Assembly: GCA_029939965.1 (NCBI GenBank)
Contig: JAOZRY010000113.1
Location: 1 to 8,043, forward strand
DNA: 8,043 bases
Reading direction: 5' to 3'
DNA from: Bacteroidales bacterium
Lineage (GTDB): Bacteria > Bacteroidota > Bacteroidia > Bacteroidales > 4484-276
Shown here: positions 1 through 6,151 of the stretch, piece after piece
Layout of the letters: each line of letters opens with the position of its first letter
Numbering within the stretch: the stretch's first letter is position 1
The notes under the pieces: generated by a model
Seen by the model: the letters and a program-made list of their open reading frames with translations, nothing else
Database searches by the model: none
What the model was told of the DNA's origin: nothing
Made by a program: the position numbers and the translations under genes

Positions 1-2
1 AA

Positions 3-83
3 AAAACCAGCCGGCATGAAACAACTACAAACGAAAAGCCCGTAGCCGCCCAAAATCAGAACTTTGTAAAAATGCAATATTGA
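3..83 (+). CDS. Possible C-terminal end of a plus-strand gene cut by the window edge
   Basis: One plus frame is open from the left edge to a TGA at 81-83, giving 26 residues. The visible end is polar and rich in Asn and Gln (TTTNEKPVAAQNQNFVKMQY). A weak hairpin plus T-tract begins 22 nt after the stop, which fits a gene end. No domain can be recognised from so few residues. A competing plus frame stops earlier, at 43-45. A minus ATG at 15-17 could instead open a gene running off the left edge. Confidence is therefore low and the function is unknown. Confidence 0.33.
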   Translation, partial: KTSRHETTTNEKPVAAQNQNFVKMQY

Positions 84-105
84 GATGTAAAAAACAATAT
101 TTGAT

Positions 106-126
106 TCTCAAACCTGAGATTTTTTT
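106..126 (+). terminator. Weak intrinsic terminator candidate after the edge ORF
   Basis: A 5-bp stem TCTCA (106-110) and TGAGA (115-119) closes the four-base loop AACC and is followed directly by seven T (120-126). The stem is short and mostly AT, so it would be weak. Its position 22 nt past the TGA at 81-83 is what supports it. Confidence 0.33.
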
Positions 127-182
127 ATCAGGATGTGTTTTCGCAATATCTCAACTTCTTTGCATTGAATATGCACCATAAA

Positions 183-218
183 AAAAAGCCTTGCTTCAAA
201 TTTGAAGCAAGGCTTTTT
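183..218. terminator. Bidirectional intrinsic terminator, perfect 36-bp palindrome
   Basis: The sequence is a perfect palindrome centred between 200 and 201. Each arm contains AAAAAGCCTTGCTTCAAA or its complement. Read on either strand, it gives a GC-containing stem (GCCTTGCTTC/GAAGCAAGGC) followed by at least five T. It lies 19 bp beyond the stop of the minus-strand sorting-domain remnant (238-240) and also downstream of the possible plus-strand gene ending at 83. It is therefore placed to stop convergent transcription from both sides. Confidence 0.85.
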
Positions 219-237
219 GCTATTTTCGATTTTGTAA

Positions 238-436
238 TTATTCTCTAATCAAAATAAGTTTAATTATCTCCTGTTTATCAGCACCCGAAATTCTAATGTA
301 ATAAATTCCATCTGTCTGATCTTGCAGGTTAATTGTGCCGGAGCTTTCAATTTGAAGTTTTTTAACAATCCTGCCATTAGGGCTTACAACTTCAATATTT
401 TTTCATCAATACCTGTAGTAATACTGAACAATGGTA
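238..436 (-). pseudogene. Remnant of a T9SS C-terminal sorting domain, headless and frameshifted
   Basis: On the minus strand, about 53 residues read to a TAA at 238-240. They include IEVVSPNGRIVKK, then INLQDQTDGIYYIRISG, then the ending EIIKLILIRE. This is the layout of type A Por-secretion sorting domains (TIGR04183-like): a 'V.s.nGr.v' strand, a 'dGiYyirI' strand and a basic tail. The family fixes surface and secreted proteins to the T9SS export route. Upstream the same frame hits TGA TGA, while a second frame supplies the natural continuation FSITTGIDEK. A run of six T at 398-403 (six A in the coding sense) lacks the one base needed to join the two frames. The usual PNP motif and the whole passenger protein are missing, because lptG occupies that place. 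It is either a decayed remnant left by a deletion or an assembly join or indel error. Confidence 0.7.
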
Positions 437-1522
437 TTAGCGAATTGTCTTGAGGTATAAATAAATGCCAATGATACCAAAAATTATGTTTGGTAGCCAG
501 GCGGCTAAACCGGCTGATAAACTTCCGGAAGTGGCAAAAACAGTAGCAACCTGCATAATTAGGATAAACAAAAATGCCAGGCCAATTCCAAGTCCTAAAT
601 GTAAACCTATGCCGCCTCTTACTTTTCTCGATGAAAGTGATACTCCAATTAAAGTCATTACAAGTGTGGCAAAAGGAAATGCTATGCGTTTATGTTTTTC
701 TACTTCGTAATTTACAATTCGGGGGTTCCCCCTTATTTTTTGCTCTTTAATATATTCCCGAATTTCAAAATAATTCATCTCCTCAAAATCCTCTTTTTTA
801 ATTACCATGTCAGAAGGGGAGAGGTTAATAAGTGTATCTAACCGAGCCCCTTTTCGCAGTGATTCAGTGCTATCCGATATGTTTCTGATATAATAATTGA
901 ATATCCGCCATTTTCCTGTGGCAGTGTCGAAGGTCATTTTATTAGAATTCAGCTTAAAAACCAGGCTACGATTAGTGTCAAATTTTTCCAGCGAAAAACG
1001 CTGTCCGGTATTCGTACCCGAATTGTATGATTCGACATAAGCAAAAGTTCCGGGTGAGATTTGAAGGTGAATGTGCTGATCTTTGCTCTTAGTGAGTTTC
1101 TCGATGTACTTATCCTTAAACTCACGTCTAACAACATTGGCCTCCGGAATAATGAAGTTGGCAAGAAAAAATGACATAATCATGAGTAAAAGAGCCGAAA
1201 GCATGTAAGGATATAATAACCGGTTGAAACTGACACCACTACTCAGAATGGCAATAATCTCAGTATTCATTGCCAGCTTAGAAGTAAAAAAGATTACAGC
1301 TATAAAGGTGAACAGGTAGCTGAACATGTTTACAAAATATGGAATGAAATTCATGTAATGCTGAAAGATGATTTTATCGGCAGGGGCTTCATTTTCGATA
1401 AAATCATCAATTTTTTCAGAGAAATCAAACACTATAATGATAACCGTAAGTAATGCAATGGAATAAAAAAAAGTACCAAGAAACTTCTTGATAATGTACC
1501 AATCGATAATTTTTAATCTCAT
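437..1522 (-). CDS. lptG: LptF/LptG-family LPS export permease
   Basis: This is a 361-residue inner-membrane permease, full length for the YjgP/YjgQ (LptF/LptG) family. Such permeases work with the ATPase LptB and the bridge protein LptC to extract lipopolysaccharide from the inner membrane. Hydrophobic segments lie at about 15-34, 62-82, 103-125, 280-297, 305-330 and 337-357. The roughly 150-residue polar part between the third and fourth segments (about 126-279) is the expected periplasmic jelly-roll domain. The opening (DWYIIKKFLGTFFYSI) and AMNTEIIAILSSGVSF (the membrane-coupling region) are typical of the family. Start ATG is at 1520-1522; an AAGG sits directly against it, too close for a normal ribosome site. 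It lies 41 bp after the small gene at 1564-1800 and is probably co-transcribed with it. Choosing LptG over LptF is less certain than the family call. Its 3' end abuts the sorting-domain remnant. Confidence 0.92.
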   Translation of the reverse strand: MRLKIIDWYIIKKFLGTFFYSIALLTVIIIVFDFSEKIDDFIENEAPADKIIFQHYMNFIPYFVNMFSYLFTFIAVIFFTSKLAMNTEIIAILSSGVSFNRLLYPYMLSALLLMIMSFFLANFIIPEANVVRREFKDKYIEKLTKSKDQHIHLQISPGTFAYVESYNSGTNTGQRFSLEKFDTNRSLVFKLNSNKMTFDTATGKWRIFNYYIRNISDSTESLRKGARLDTLINLSPSDMVIKKEDFEEMNYFEIREYIKEQKIRGNPRIVNYEVEKHKRIAFPFATLVMTLIGVSLSSRKVRGGIGLHLGLGIGLAFLFILIMQVATVFATSGSLSAGLAAWLPNIIFGIIGIYLYLKTIR

Positions 1523-1563
1523 CCTTTACATAATAATTCATTAACCATTTTCTAAAAGACGGA

Positions 1564-1800
1564 TTATTTGAGTTTTCGGGTTTTGTATTCGAAAACATAC
1601 TTAAACGGTAAGTTGTCCCAATAATCAATCATCAAAAACTGCATACCATCCTCAAAAAGTCTTTCAGTAATTACACCACGAAAATCATCCACCGAAATAT
1701 GAACTTCGCACTCTTTGTTTTGAGTGTCAACAAAAATGTTGCCAGCTGTAGGAAATAATTTTTTGAGAGCGTCCGATACTTTTGTTGCTTCTGTATTCAT
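1564..1800 (-). CDS. Small conserved-looking hypothetical protein upstream of lptG
   Basis: The 78-residue protein starts at ATG 1798-1800 and stops with TAA at 1564-1566. I do not recognise a named family. It is soluble, with no signal peptide or membrane segment. The N-terminal half begins with a likely helix (SDALKKLFP). The rest alternates hydrophobic and polar residues like a small beta sheet (NIFVDTQNKECEVHISV, then KYVFEYKTRKLK). One Cys is present. It sits 41 bp before lptG on the same strand, behind a good -7 promoter box 27 nt from the ATG. Coding character, a promoter and tight spacing to lptG make it a real gene. Any role in LPS export would be guesswork. Confidence 0.78.
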   Translation of the reverse strand: MNTEATKVSDALKKLFPTAGNIFVDTQNKECEVHISVDDFRGVITERLFEDGMQFLMIDYWDNLPFKYVFEYKTRKLK

Positions 1801-1826
1801 GCTTTTAGTATTATAATTTCAGATTG

Positions 1827-1834
1827 CAAATCTA
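1827..1834 (-). promoter_or_regulatory. Promoter -7 box of the small gene/lptG unit
   Basis: On the minus strand the sequence reads TAGATTTGCAAT, matching the Bacteroidota primary sigma -7 consensus TAnnTTTG. It ends 26 bases before the ATG at 1800. No clear TTG -33 box is visible at the usual distance. An alternative, TAACTTTG at 1934-1941 (minus), has a TTTG at 1959-1962 with a 17-bp spacer; it would give a leader of about 130 nt. Confidence 0.5.
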
Positions 1835-2043
1835 ATTTGAGATTTTCAATTTTAATTAAATAGCACGTTAATTTATCTTAATCTTTTTTTTTGATTTTGC
1901 CAGCATGCTTGATGTTTGGTTTAATGTTCAATACAAAGTTATGTTAAAGCCTTGAATCCAAATATTTACATGGATAGGTATGCTTGTATCTGGGATGCCG
2001 AATTTTTATAAACGGATTAGTATGCAAATTAATGCAAGGAAAT

Positions 2044-2079
2044 AAAAAAACCCAACACGTTACACATTAACATGCTGGG
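2044..2079 (-). terminator. Intrinsic terminator of the tRNA-His gene
   Basis: Read on the minus strand, CCCAGCATGTT pairs with AACGTGTTGGG across a seven-base loop and is followed by seven T (2044-2050). Two of the eleven pairs are G-U wobbles in minus-strand RNA. In plus-strand RNA the same positions would be A-C mismatches, so the hairpin is strand-specific and belongs to the tRNA transcript that ends at 2089. Confidence 0.88.
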
Positions 2080-2088
2080 TTTTTGTTG

Positions 2089-2163
2089 GGTGCATGATGG
2101 GATTTGAACCCACGACCCCTGGAACCACAATCCAGTGCTCTAACCAACTGAGCTACACGCACC
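2089..2163 (-). tRNA. tRNA-His (anticodon GTG)
   Basis: The minus strand folds into a complete cloverleaf. The acceptor stem is GTGCGTG/CATGCAC with one G-T pair. The D stem is GCTC/GAGC, the anticodon stem CTGGA/TCCAG encloses loop TTGTGGT, and the T stem GTGGG/CCCAT encloses TTCGAAT. The anticodon GTG specifies histidine. An extra encoded G at 2163 faces C at 2089, which is the G-1:C73 pair that histidyl-tRNA synthetase needs, so the two features confirm each other. CCA is not encoded; the next bases read CAA. The gene has its own promoter box upstream and a polarised terminator downstream. Confidence 0.97.
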
Positions 2164-2199
2164 ATTTTATAATGAACTATCCACGTAAAAACGCGGTTG

Positions 2200-2207
2200 C
2201 AAAAGTA
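2200..2207 (-). promoter_or_regulatory. Promoter -7 box of the tRNA-His gene
   Basis: The minus strand reads TACTTTTGCAAC, a full match to TAnnTTTG, ending 36 bases before the mature 5' end of the tRNA (2163). A TCTG at 2225-2228 with a 17-bp spacer is a weak -33 candidate. Transcription would start close to the tRNA, leaving a short leader to be trimmed. Confidence 0.6.
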
Positions 2208-2336
2208 ATACTTTTTCGATTTTTCAGAACACTTCCTGAATTTTTTTTGTTAATTATTTTTTATTTATTTCAGGTACTTAATAATCATTGGAAATGATCT
2301 TAAAGATTTTGAGGATTATTGTGTGGATAATAATTA

Positions 2337-3845
2337 TTAAAAGGCAAGATTCCTGCAATCATGAGGTGGGTTATACCTTGAACACCATCCTTTTAGGATA
2401 TGAAATTTAATAGAGAAATAGAAATCTAAACCATAAAAATCATTGTTGCCAAAAAACCCCCCAAGTTTTTCAGTGCCCACTGTAAAATAATATAATCTGG
2501 CACTGAACCCGATTCTTGGTTTATTGAAATCGTAAAGCGATACGGGTAGTGCTACTTCAAAAGTGTTAGTTTCGTAACGTAGGCTTGCCAATACCTGACT
2601 GGGTCGATGTATCTGTGCCTCACCAATTTTTAATGGAATTACCACCATGCCTGCAATATGCCAGTTTGCGAAATAATTGTAATCGCCCTGGAGGCTGAGG
2701 GCTGTCGGCATTCCAATTACAATTTTATTAGCGTTAACCAGCGAAGCATCAGGATCGTTATAAAAAACCGTACTAATCTGCCTCGCCATATCATTTATGT
2801 TTCTAAACTCAAGGGTGTCGGTTTTTTGCCAGTATGCCGAAACATTTTCATAGCTATGTTGCCTTGCATTTTCTGTAAATCTCAAACTTCCCAAATCAAG
2901 AACAGAAACACCTATTTTAAAAATGTAATCCTCAAAAACTTCCTCACAGAAGTTCCTGTAATTTTTTGAATTAGCAGATTCCTTGTTTTTCCGATAGGTA
3001 AATCCCAAATCAAAAGCAGTACCTCTGCCTTTAAATGTCCGGCCATTGTCAGGAAATTCATTTGTGTCGTAATCGATCGGCAAACTGTACCTGATCTCTG
3101 CATTAAGGTTTTTTATGTTGATGGTTTCAGTGTCGATTATTGTGTAATTTGCATCATAATTTGCAATATGAACTCCAGAATAACCAAACAATCTGCGTGC
3201 ATTTATACCCAATGACCACTGATGCTGTCGTATTTTTTTAAAGGTGTAGGCATAAGATAATCCAATTTCCCACCATCCTGAAACTGCAACTTCAAATTCT
3301 TTATAATTTTGCTCTATCCCATGTAGGGTATCATATTTTAATCCTTCAAAAAACAGGATGCCTAAATATCCGGGTAAATTTTTTACCGATGTCATTGTAA
3401 CAGCACGTGTAAAAATCCCGGTAGCATGATTGCCCATAACAATTGAAAAGGATGGGCCAAGAATATCTGTTTGCTCAAAACCATTAATAAACTCAATATT
3501 GGCATTGTAATCGAGACCTTCTCCTGAGGTTTCTGCTGAGGGTATTTGAGGAGTACGGTTTAAAAATCCTTTCAGATTATAATCGTTCTGATGAATGAAA
3601 AGAAAATTGTTTTCTGTAAAAATATCTCCTGAAACTATATTAATGTCATAATAAATTTTTGAGTTTACGAGTGAGGAAGGATTTAATCGAACTGAATTTA
3701 TGCCACCAAAATTACTTAATGAAATACCGGATTTTTCTTGTGACTTAACATATCCGGCAAAAAACAAAATGTAGCCGATTACTAAAAAAAAATCAAGTAA
3801 GATTAGTTTTGTTGTTGGTGTGCTATGTATAGAATTAGTAATCAA
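2337..3845 (-). CDS. Exported DUF5723-like outer-membrane beta-barrel protein
   Basis: The protein has 502 residues and is probably located in the outer membrane. Residues about 1-36 form a signal peptide: a polar start, the hydrophobic run LILLDFFLVIGYILFFAGYV (with one unusual Asp), then KSQ. The mature start SNFGGINSVRLNPSSLVNS, the internal GRGTAFDLGFTYRKNK and DYIFKIGVSVLDLGSLRF recall, from memory, Bacteroidota DUF5723 proteins, which have no defined function. Alternating aromatic and polar strands run through the second half, ending with FYGLDFYFSIKF. A short tail after the last strand carries Cys488 and Cys497 and a terminal Phe. No ATG is available in frame near the start. A TAA lies six codons upstream, and the first in-frame start is TTG at 3843-3845. 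The gene stands alone on its strand, 173 bp before the tRNA. Confidence 0.72.
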   Translation of the reverse strand: MITNSIHSTPTTKLILLDFFLVIGYILFFAGYVKSQEKSGISLSNFGGINSVRLNPSSLVNSKIYYDINIVSGDIFTENNFLFIHQNDYNLKGFLNRTPQIPSAETSGEGLDYNANIEFINGFEQTDILGPSFSIVMGNHATGIFTRAVTMTSVKNLPGYLGILFFEGLKYDTLHGIEQNYKEFEVAVSGWWEIGLSYAYTFKKIRQHQWSLGINARRLFGYSGVHIANYDANYTIIDTETINIKNLNAEIRYSLPIDYDTNEFPDNGRTFKGRGTAFDLGFTYRKNKESANSKNYRNFCEEVFEDYIFKIGVSVLDLGSLRFTENARQHSYENVSAYWQKTDTLEFRNINDMARQISTVFYNDPDASLVNANKIVIGMPTALSLQGDYNYFANWHIAGMVVIPLKIGEAQIHRPSQVLASLRYETNTFEVALPVSLYDFNKPRIGFSARLYYFTVGTEKLGGFFGNNDFYGLDFYFSIKFHILKGWCSRYNPPHDCRNLAF

Positions 3846-3900
3846 TTTCTTAAATCGAGTTTAGTATAGTCATCCCAGTTAATCGAAATAAAGGCGAAAC

Positions 3901-3930
3901 TTTGGGTATTTGCTCATATTCCTAAATTTG
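3901..3930 (+). promoter_or_regulatory. Possible distal promoter for the acyl-CoA synthetase
   Basis: TTTG at 3901-3904 and TAAATTTG at 3923-3930 are separated by 18 bp, matching the Bacteroidota -33/-7 arrangement. It would give a leader of roughly 170 nt before the ATG at 4106. The downstream bases (GTTA) differ from the GCAA seen after the other boxes in this window, so the proximal box at 4071 is preferred. Confidence 0.3.
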
Positions 3931-4004
3931 GTTACATGCGAATAATATTTTCCATTGAACAGATGTAAGAATACATAAAGGGTTATTAAAGAAATTATTG
4001 CTTT

Positions 4005-4020
4005 AATGTTATTTAACATT
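4005..4020. repeat. 16-bp dyad between the two acyl-CoA synthetase promoter candidates
   Basis: AATGTTA (4005-4011) and TAACATT (4014-4020) are perfect inverted copies separated by TT. The site lies 51 bp upstream of the proximal -7 box. Its size and symmetry fit a dimeric repressor operator, but the arms are AT-rich and such dyads arise by chance in this composition. No regulator gene is present in the window. Confidence 0.3.
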
Positions 4021-4070
4021 TTACCACCCTCGAACAGAGGTGCTGACATACTTTAAAAAAAAAACCGGGT

Positions 4071-4078
4071 TATTTTTG
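4071..4078 (+). promoter_or_regulatory. Proximal promoter -7 box of the acyl-CoA synthetase
   Basis: TATTTTTGCAAT matches TAnnTTTG and is identical over 12 bases to the box of the membrane-protein gene at 6747-6754. It ends 27 bases before the ATG at 4106. If it is used, translation cannot begin at the upstream in-frame GTG (4040). No good TTG is found 17-23 bp upstream. Confidence 0.5.
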
Positions 4079-4105
4079 CAATATTCACCAACTGATAGTT
4101 ATACT

Positions 4106-5893
4106 ATGGAAGTAACCCGAATATTTGACCTGTTAGACAGGTTCGCTGAACGGTATCACAAAAATGATGTGCTTGCCGGAAAAACTGATGGAGAATGGAT
4201 AAAGTATAGTTACGAAGAGTATTACAGGAAATCAAATTATGTGAGCTATGGATTAATGGCTCTTGGTTTTAAGCGTGGTGACAAAATTGCAACTGTTACA
4301 AACAACCGACCTGAATGGAATTTTTTGGATATGGGTATGATGCAGGCAGGTTTGGTTCACGTACCAATTTATCCCACCATTAGTCTCGATGAATACAACC
4401 ATATTCTCAACCATTCAGACGTGAAAGCCATTGTAATTTCTGACCAGGGATTATATAATAAATTAAAAGATGTATTAGCTTCTATCCCCAAAATTGAACG
4501 TGTTTATACCATTAATGAGGTTGAGGGTGTTGCAAACTGGTTGGAGATAATTGATGTGGGTAAAAAAAATGAAGATAAATACAAAAAAGAGTTAACCGGT
4601 ATTAAGCAAAGTATTGCTCCTGATGAGATGGCTACCTTGATTTATACTTCAGGAACCACAGGTTTTTCCAAAGGAGTAATGTTATCACATCGAAATATTG
4701 TTAGTAATTGTATCGCTACCTCTAAAATACAACCACTTAATGCTGAACATAAAGTGTTGAGTTTTTTGCCTCTTTGTCATATTTACGAACGGATGTTGAA
4801 TTATCACTATCAATATCTTGGGATAAGTATTTATTATGCCGAGAATCTGGGGAGCATTGCCAATAATCTTCGCGAAATTGAAGCCGATGGATTTTGTACT
4901 GTTCCGCGTTTGCTCGAAAAGGTTTACGATCGCATAATTGCAAAAGGAAAAGACTTAACCGGAGTTAAAAAAAGAATTTTTAACTGGGCACTGAAGATTG
5001 CACTACAGTACGAGTTGAACGGAAAAAATGGCCCTTTATATGAAGCCAGGTTGAAAATCGCAGACAAGCTGGTATTTTCGAAATGGCGTGAGGGTTTAGG
5101 TGGAAAAGTGAAGATAATTGTTTGTGGTGGATCTGCGCTGCAACCAAGGCTTTCAAGGTTTTTTTGGGCTGCCCGTATGAAGATTATGGAAGGTTATGGC
5201 CTTACCGAAACTTCGCCGGTAATTGCTACAAGTCATAGTGAGTGGCCTAATATTAGATTTGGAACTGTTGGCCCTGTGATTGAAGGCGTTGAAGTTAAAA
5301 TTGCCGGGGATGGCGAAATTTTGACCAAAGGACCAAATCAAATGCTTGGATATTATAAAGACCCTGATTATACCAAAGAGGTTATCGATGAGGATGGTTG
5401 GTTTCATACTGGTGATATTGGGGTTTTAGAAGATGGTAAGTTTTTGAAAATTACTGACAGGAAAAAAGAGATTTTTAAGCTTTCGTCCGGAAAATATATT
5501 GCACCACAACTTATCGAAAACTTATTCAAAGAATCCATTTTTATAGAGCAAATAATGGTTGTTGGTGAAAACGAAAAATTTGCCAGTGCACTGGTTTCAC
5601 CTAATTTCAACCATATCCACTTTTGGGCAAGTAAGCATAAAATTCATTATAGAGACAATGAAGGGCTAGTACAAAAACCCGAAATTGTTGCACGCTTTCA
5701 AAAGGAAGTTGATCAGGTAAATAAGAAACTCGGAGGTCATGAACAGATAAAACGTTTTAGGTTGATTTGTGCGGAGTGGTCGCCCCAATCCGGTGAACTT
5801 TCTCCTACATTAAAACTACGAAGGGCGATAGTATATAATAAGTACTACAAAGTTCTTAGAGAAATATATCGCCATCCTAAAGATGGGGAATAA
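4106..5893 (+). CDS. Long-chain acyl-CoA synthetase (AMP-forming)
   Basis: This 595-residue enzyme activates fatty acids with ATP and CoA through an acyl-adenylate. It is soluble or peripheral to the membrane and feeds lipid synthesis or beta-oxidation. The adenylate-forming (ANL) motifs appear in order: TLIYTSGTTG with following SKG (177 on, phosphate loop), EGYGLTET (362-369), GWFHTGDIG (431-439, Asp437 binding the ribose), DRKKEIFKLSSGKYI (451 on, hinge and A8 region), and SPTLKLRR near the end with Lys570 as the likely catalytic lysine. Length and order fit the FadD/bubblegum-type group. The frame is also open from a GTG at 4040. The ATG at 4106 is preferred because MEVTRIFDLLDRF is the usual beginning of Bacteroidota homologues (from memory) and because a promoter box lies inside the longer form. 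It is divergent from the DUF5723-like gene. No partner gene of fatty-acid metabolism is adjacent. Confidence 0.93.
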   Translation: MEVTRIFDLLDRFAERYHKNDVLAGKTDGEWIKYSYEEYYRKSNYVSYGLMALGFKRGDKIATVTNNRPEWNFLDMGMMQAGLVHVPIYPTISLDEYNHILNHSDVKAIVISDQGLYNKLKDVLASIPKIERVYTINEVEGVANWLEIIDVGKKNEDKYKKELTGIKQSIAPDEMATLIYTSGTTGFSKGVMLSHRNIVSNCIATSKIQPLNAEHKVLSFLPLCHIYERMLNYHYQYLGISIYYAENLGSIANNLREIEADGFCTVPRLLEKVYDRIIAKGKDLTGVKKRIFNWALKIALQYELNGKNGPLYEARLKIADKLVFSKWREGLGGKVKIIVCGGSALQPRLSRFFWAARMKIMEGYGLTETSPVIATSHSEWPNIRFGTVGPVIEGVEVKIAGDGEILTKGPNQMLGYYKDPDYTKEVIDEDGWFHTGDIGVLEDGKFLKITDRKKEIFKLSSGKYIAPQLIENLFKESIFIEQIMVVGENEKFASALVSPNFNHIHFWASKHKIHYRDNEGLVQKPEIVARFQKEVDQVNKKLGGHEQIKRFRLICAEWSPQSGELSPTLKLRRAIVYNKYYKVLREIYRHPKDGE

Positions 5894-5976
5894 GGAACTG
5901 GTTAGAAAAAATAAGGTTAATTGAAAATCATATAAGAGTGTAAACCACGTGAAATAGATTTACATTCTGTATTTAA

Positions 5977-6039
5977 ATTTAACAGGGTTCACCCCGTTAA
6001 ATAATAGTACAAAACGATAATACATTTAACGGGGTAAAC
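5977..6039. repeat. Three copies of a 16-bp motif in mixed orientation
   Basis: Copy A is ATTTAACAGGGTTCAC (5977-5992, plus). Copy B is ATTTAACGGGGTGAAC (minus, 6002-5987, overlapping A and forming a palindrome with it). Copy C is ATTTAACGGGGTAAAC (6024-6039, plus). B and C share a perfect 12-bp inverted repeat, ACCCCGTTAAAT/ATTTAACGGGGT, with 21 bp between. A B-C hairpin could act on the synthetase transcript, but the next T-tract (6050-6056) is ten bases past it, so it is a poor intrinsic terminator. The sites may bind a protein or be the worn end of a mobile element. The 5894-6151 gap holds no gene that I can support. Confidence 0.6.
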
Positions 6040-6151
6040 TAATTTCCGCTTTTTTTGAAAGATGCCGAAAGGGGGTTATCAAAAAAAAATCAAAACAATT
6101 CTATCATTGAATCATTGAATAATTATGTCCCTCAACTCTTAGCCCGGGCTT

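Noticed and set aside
465..710. Plus-strand 81-codon open frame
   Set aside because: It lies wholly inside lptG on the opposite strand, has no promoter, and its composition is what the complement of membrane codons produces.
2221..2244. Plus-strand TTCAG/CTGAA stem followed by eight T
   Set aside because: The 5-bp AT-rich stem looks like a plus-strand terminator, but no plus-strand gene lies upstream of it, so it is probably chance.
2094..2297. Plus-strand 67-codon frame beginning MMGFEPTTPGTT
   Set aside because: This is the well-known false peptide made by reading the complement of a tRNA T arm and anticodon region; the real feature is tRNA-His on the minus strand.
2284..2298. ATCATT-GGA-AATGAT hairpin after the DUF5723-like gene
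   Set aside because: The stem is six mostly AT pairs and no T-tract follows on the minus strand; it is too weak to call a terminator.
2658..2969. Plus-strand 103-codon open frame
   Set aside because: It is the antisense of the DUF5723-like gene, with no start context or recognisable domain.
6103..6118. Two tandem copies of ATCATTGA
   Set aside because: There are only two copies of an AT-rich 8-mer; this is too little to call a repeat array or a regulatory element.
6141..6150. Perfect GC-rich palindrome AGCCCGGGCT after the membrane-protein gene
   Set aside because: There is no room for a loop and no adjacent T-tract on the minus strand, so it is not a workable terminator; a single 10-bp palindrome is not unusual.
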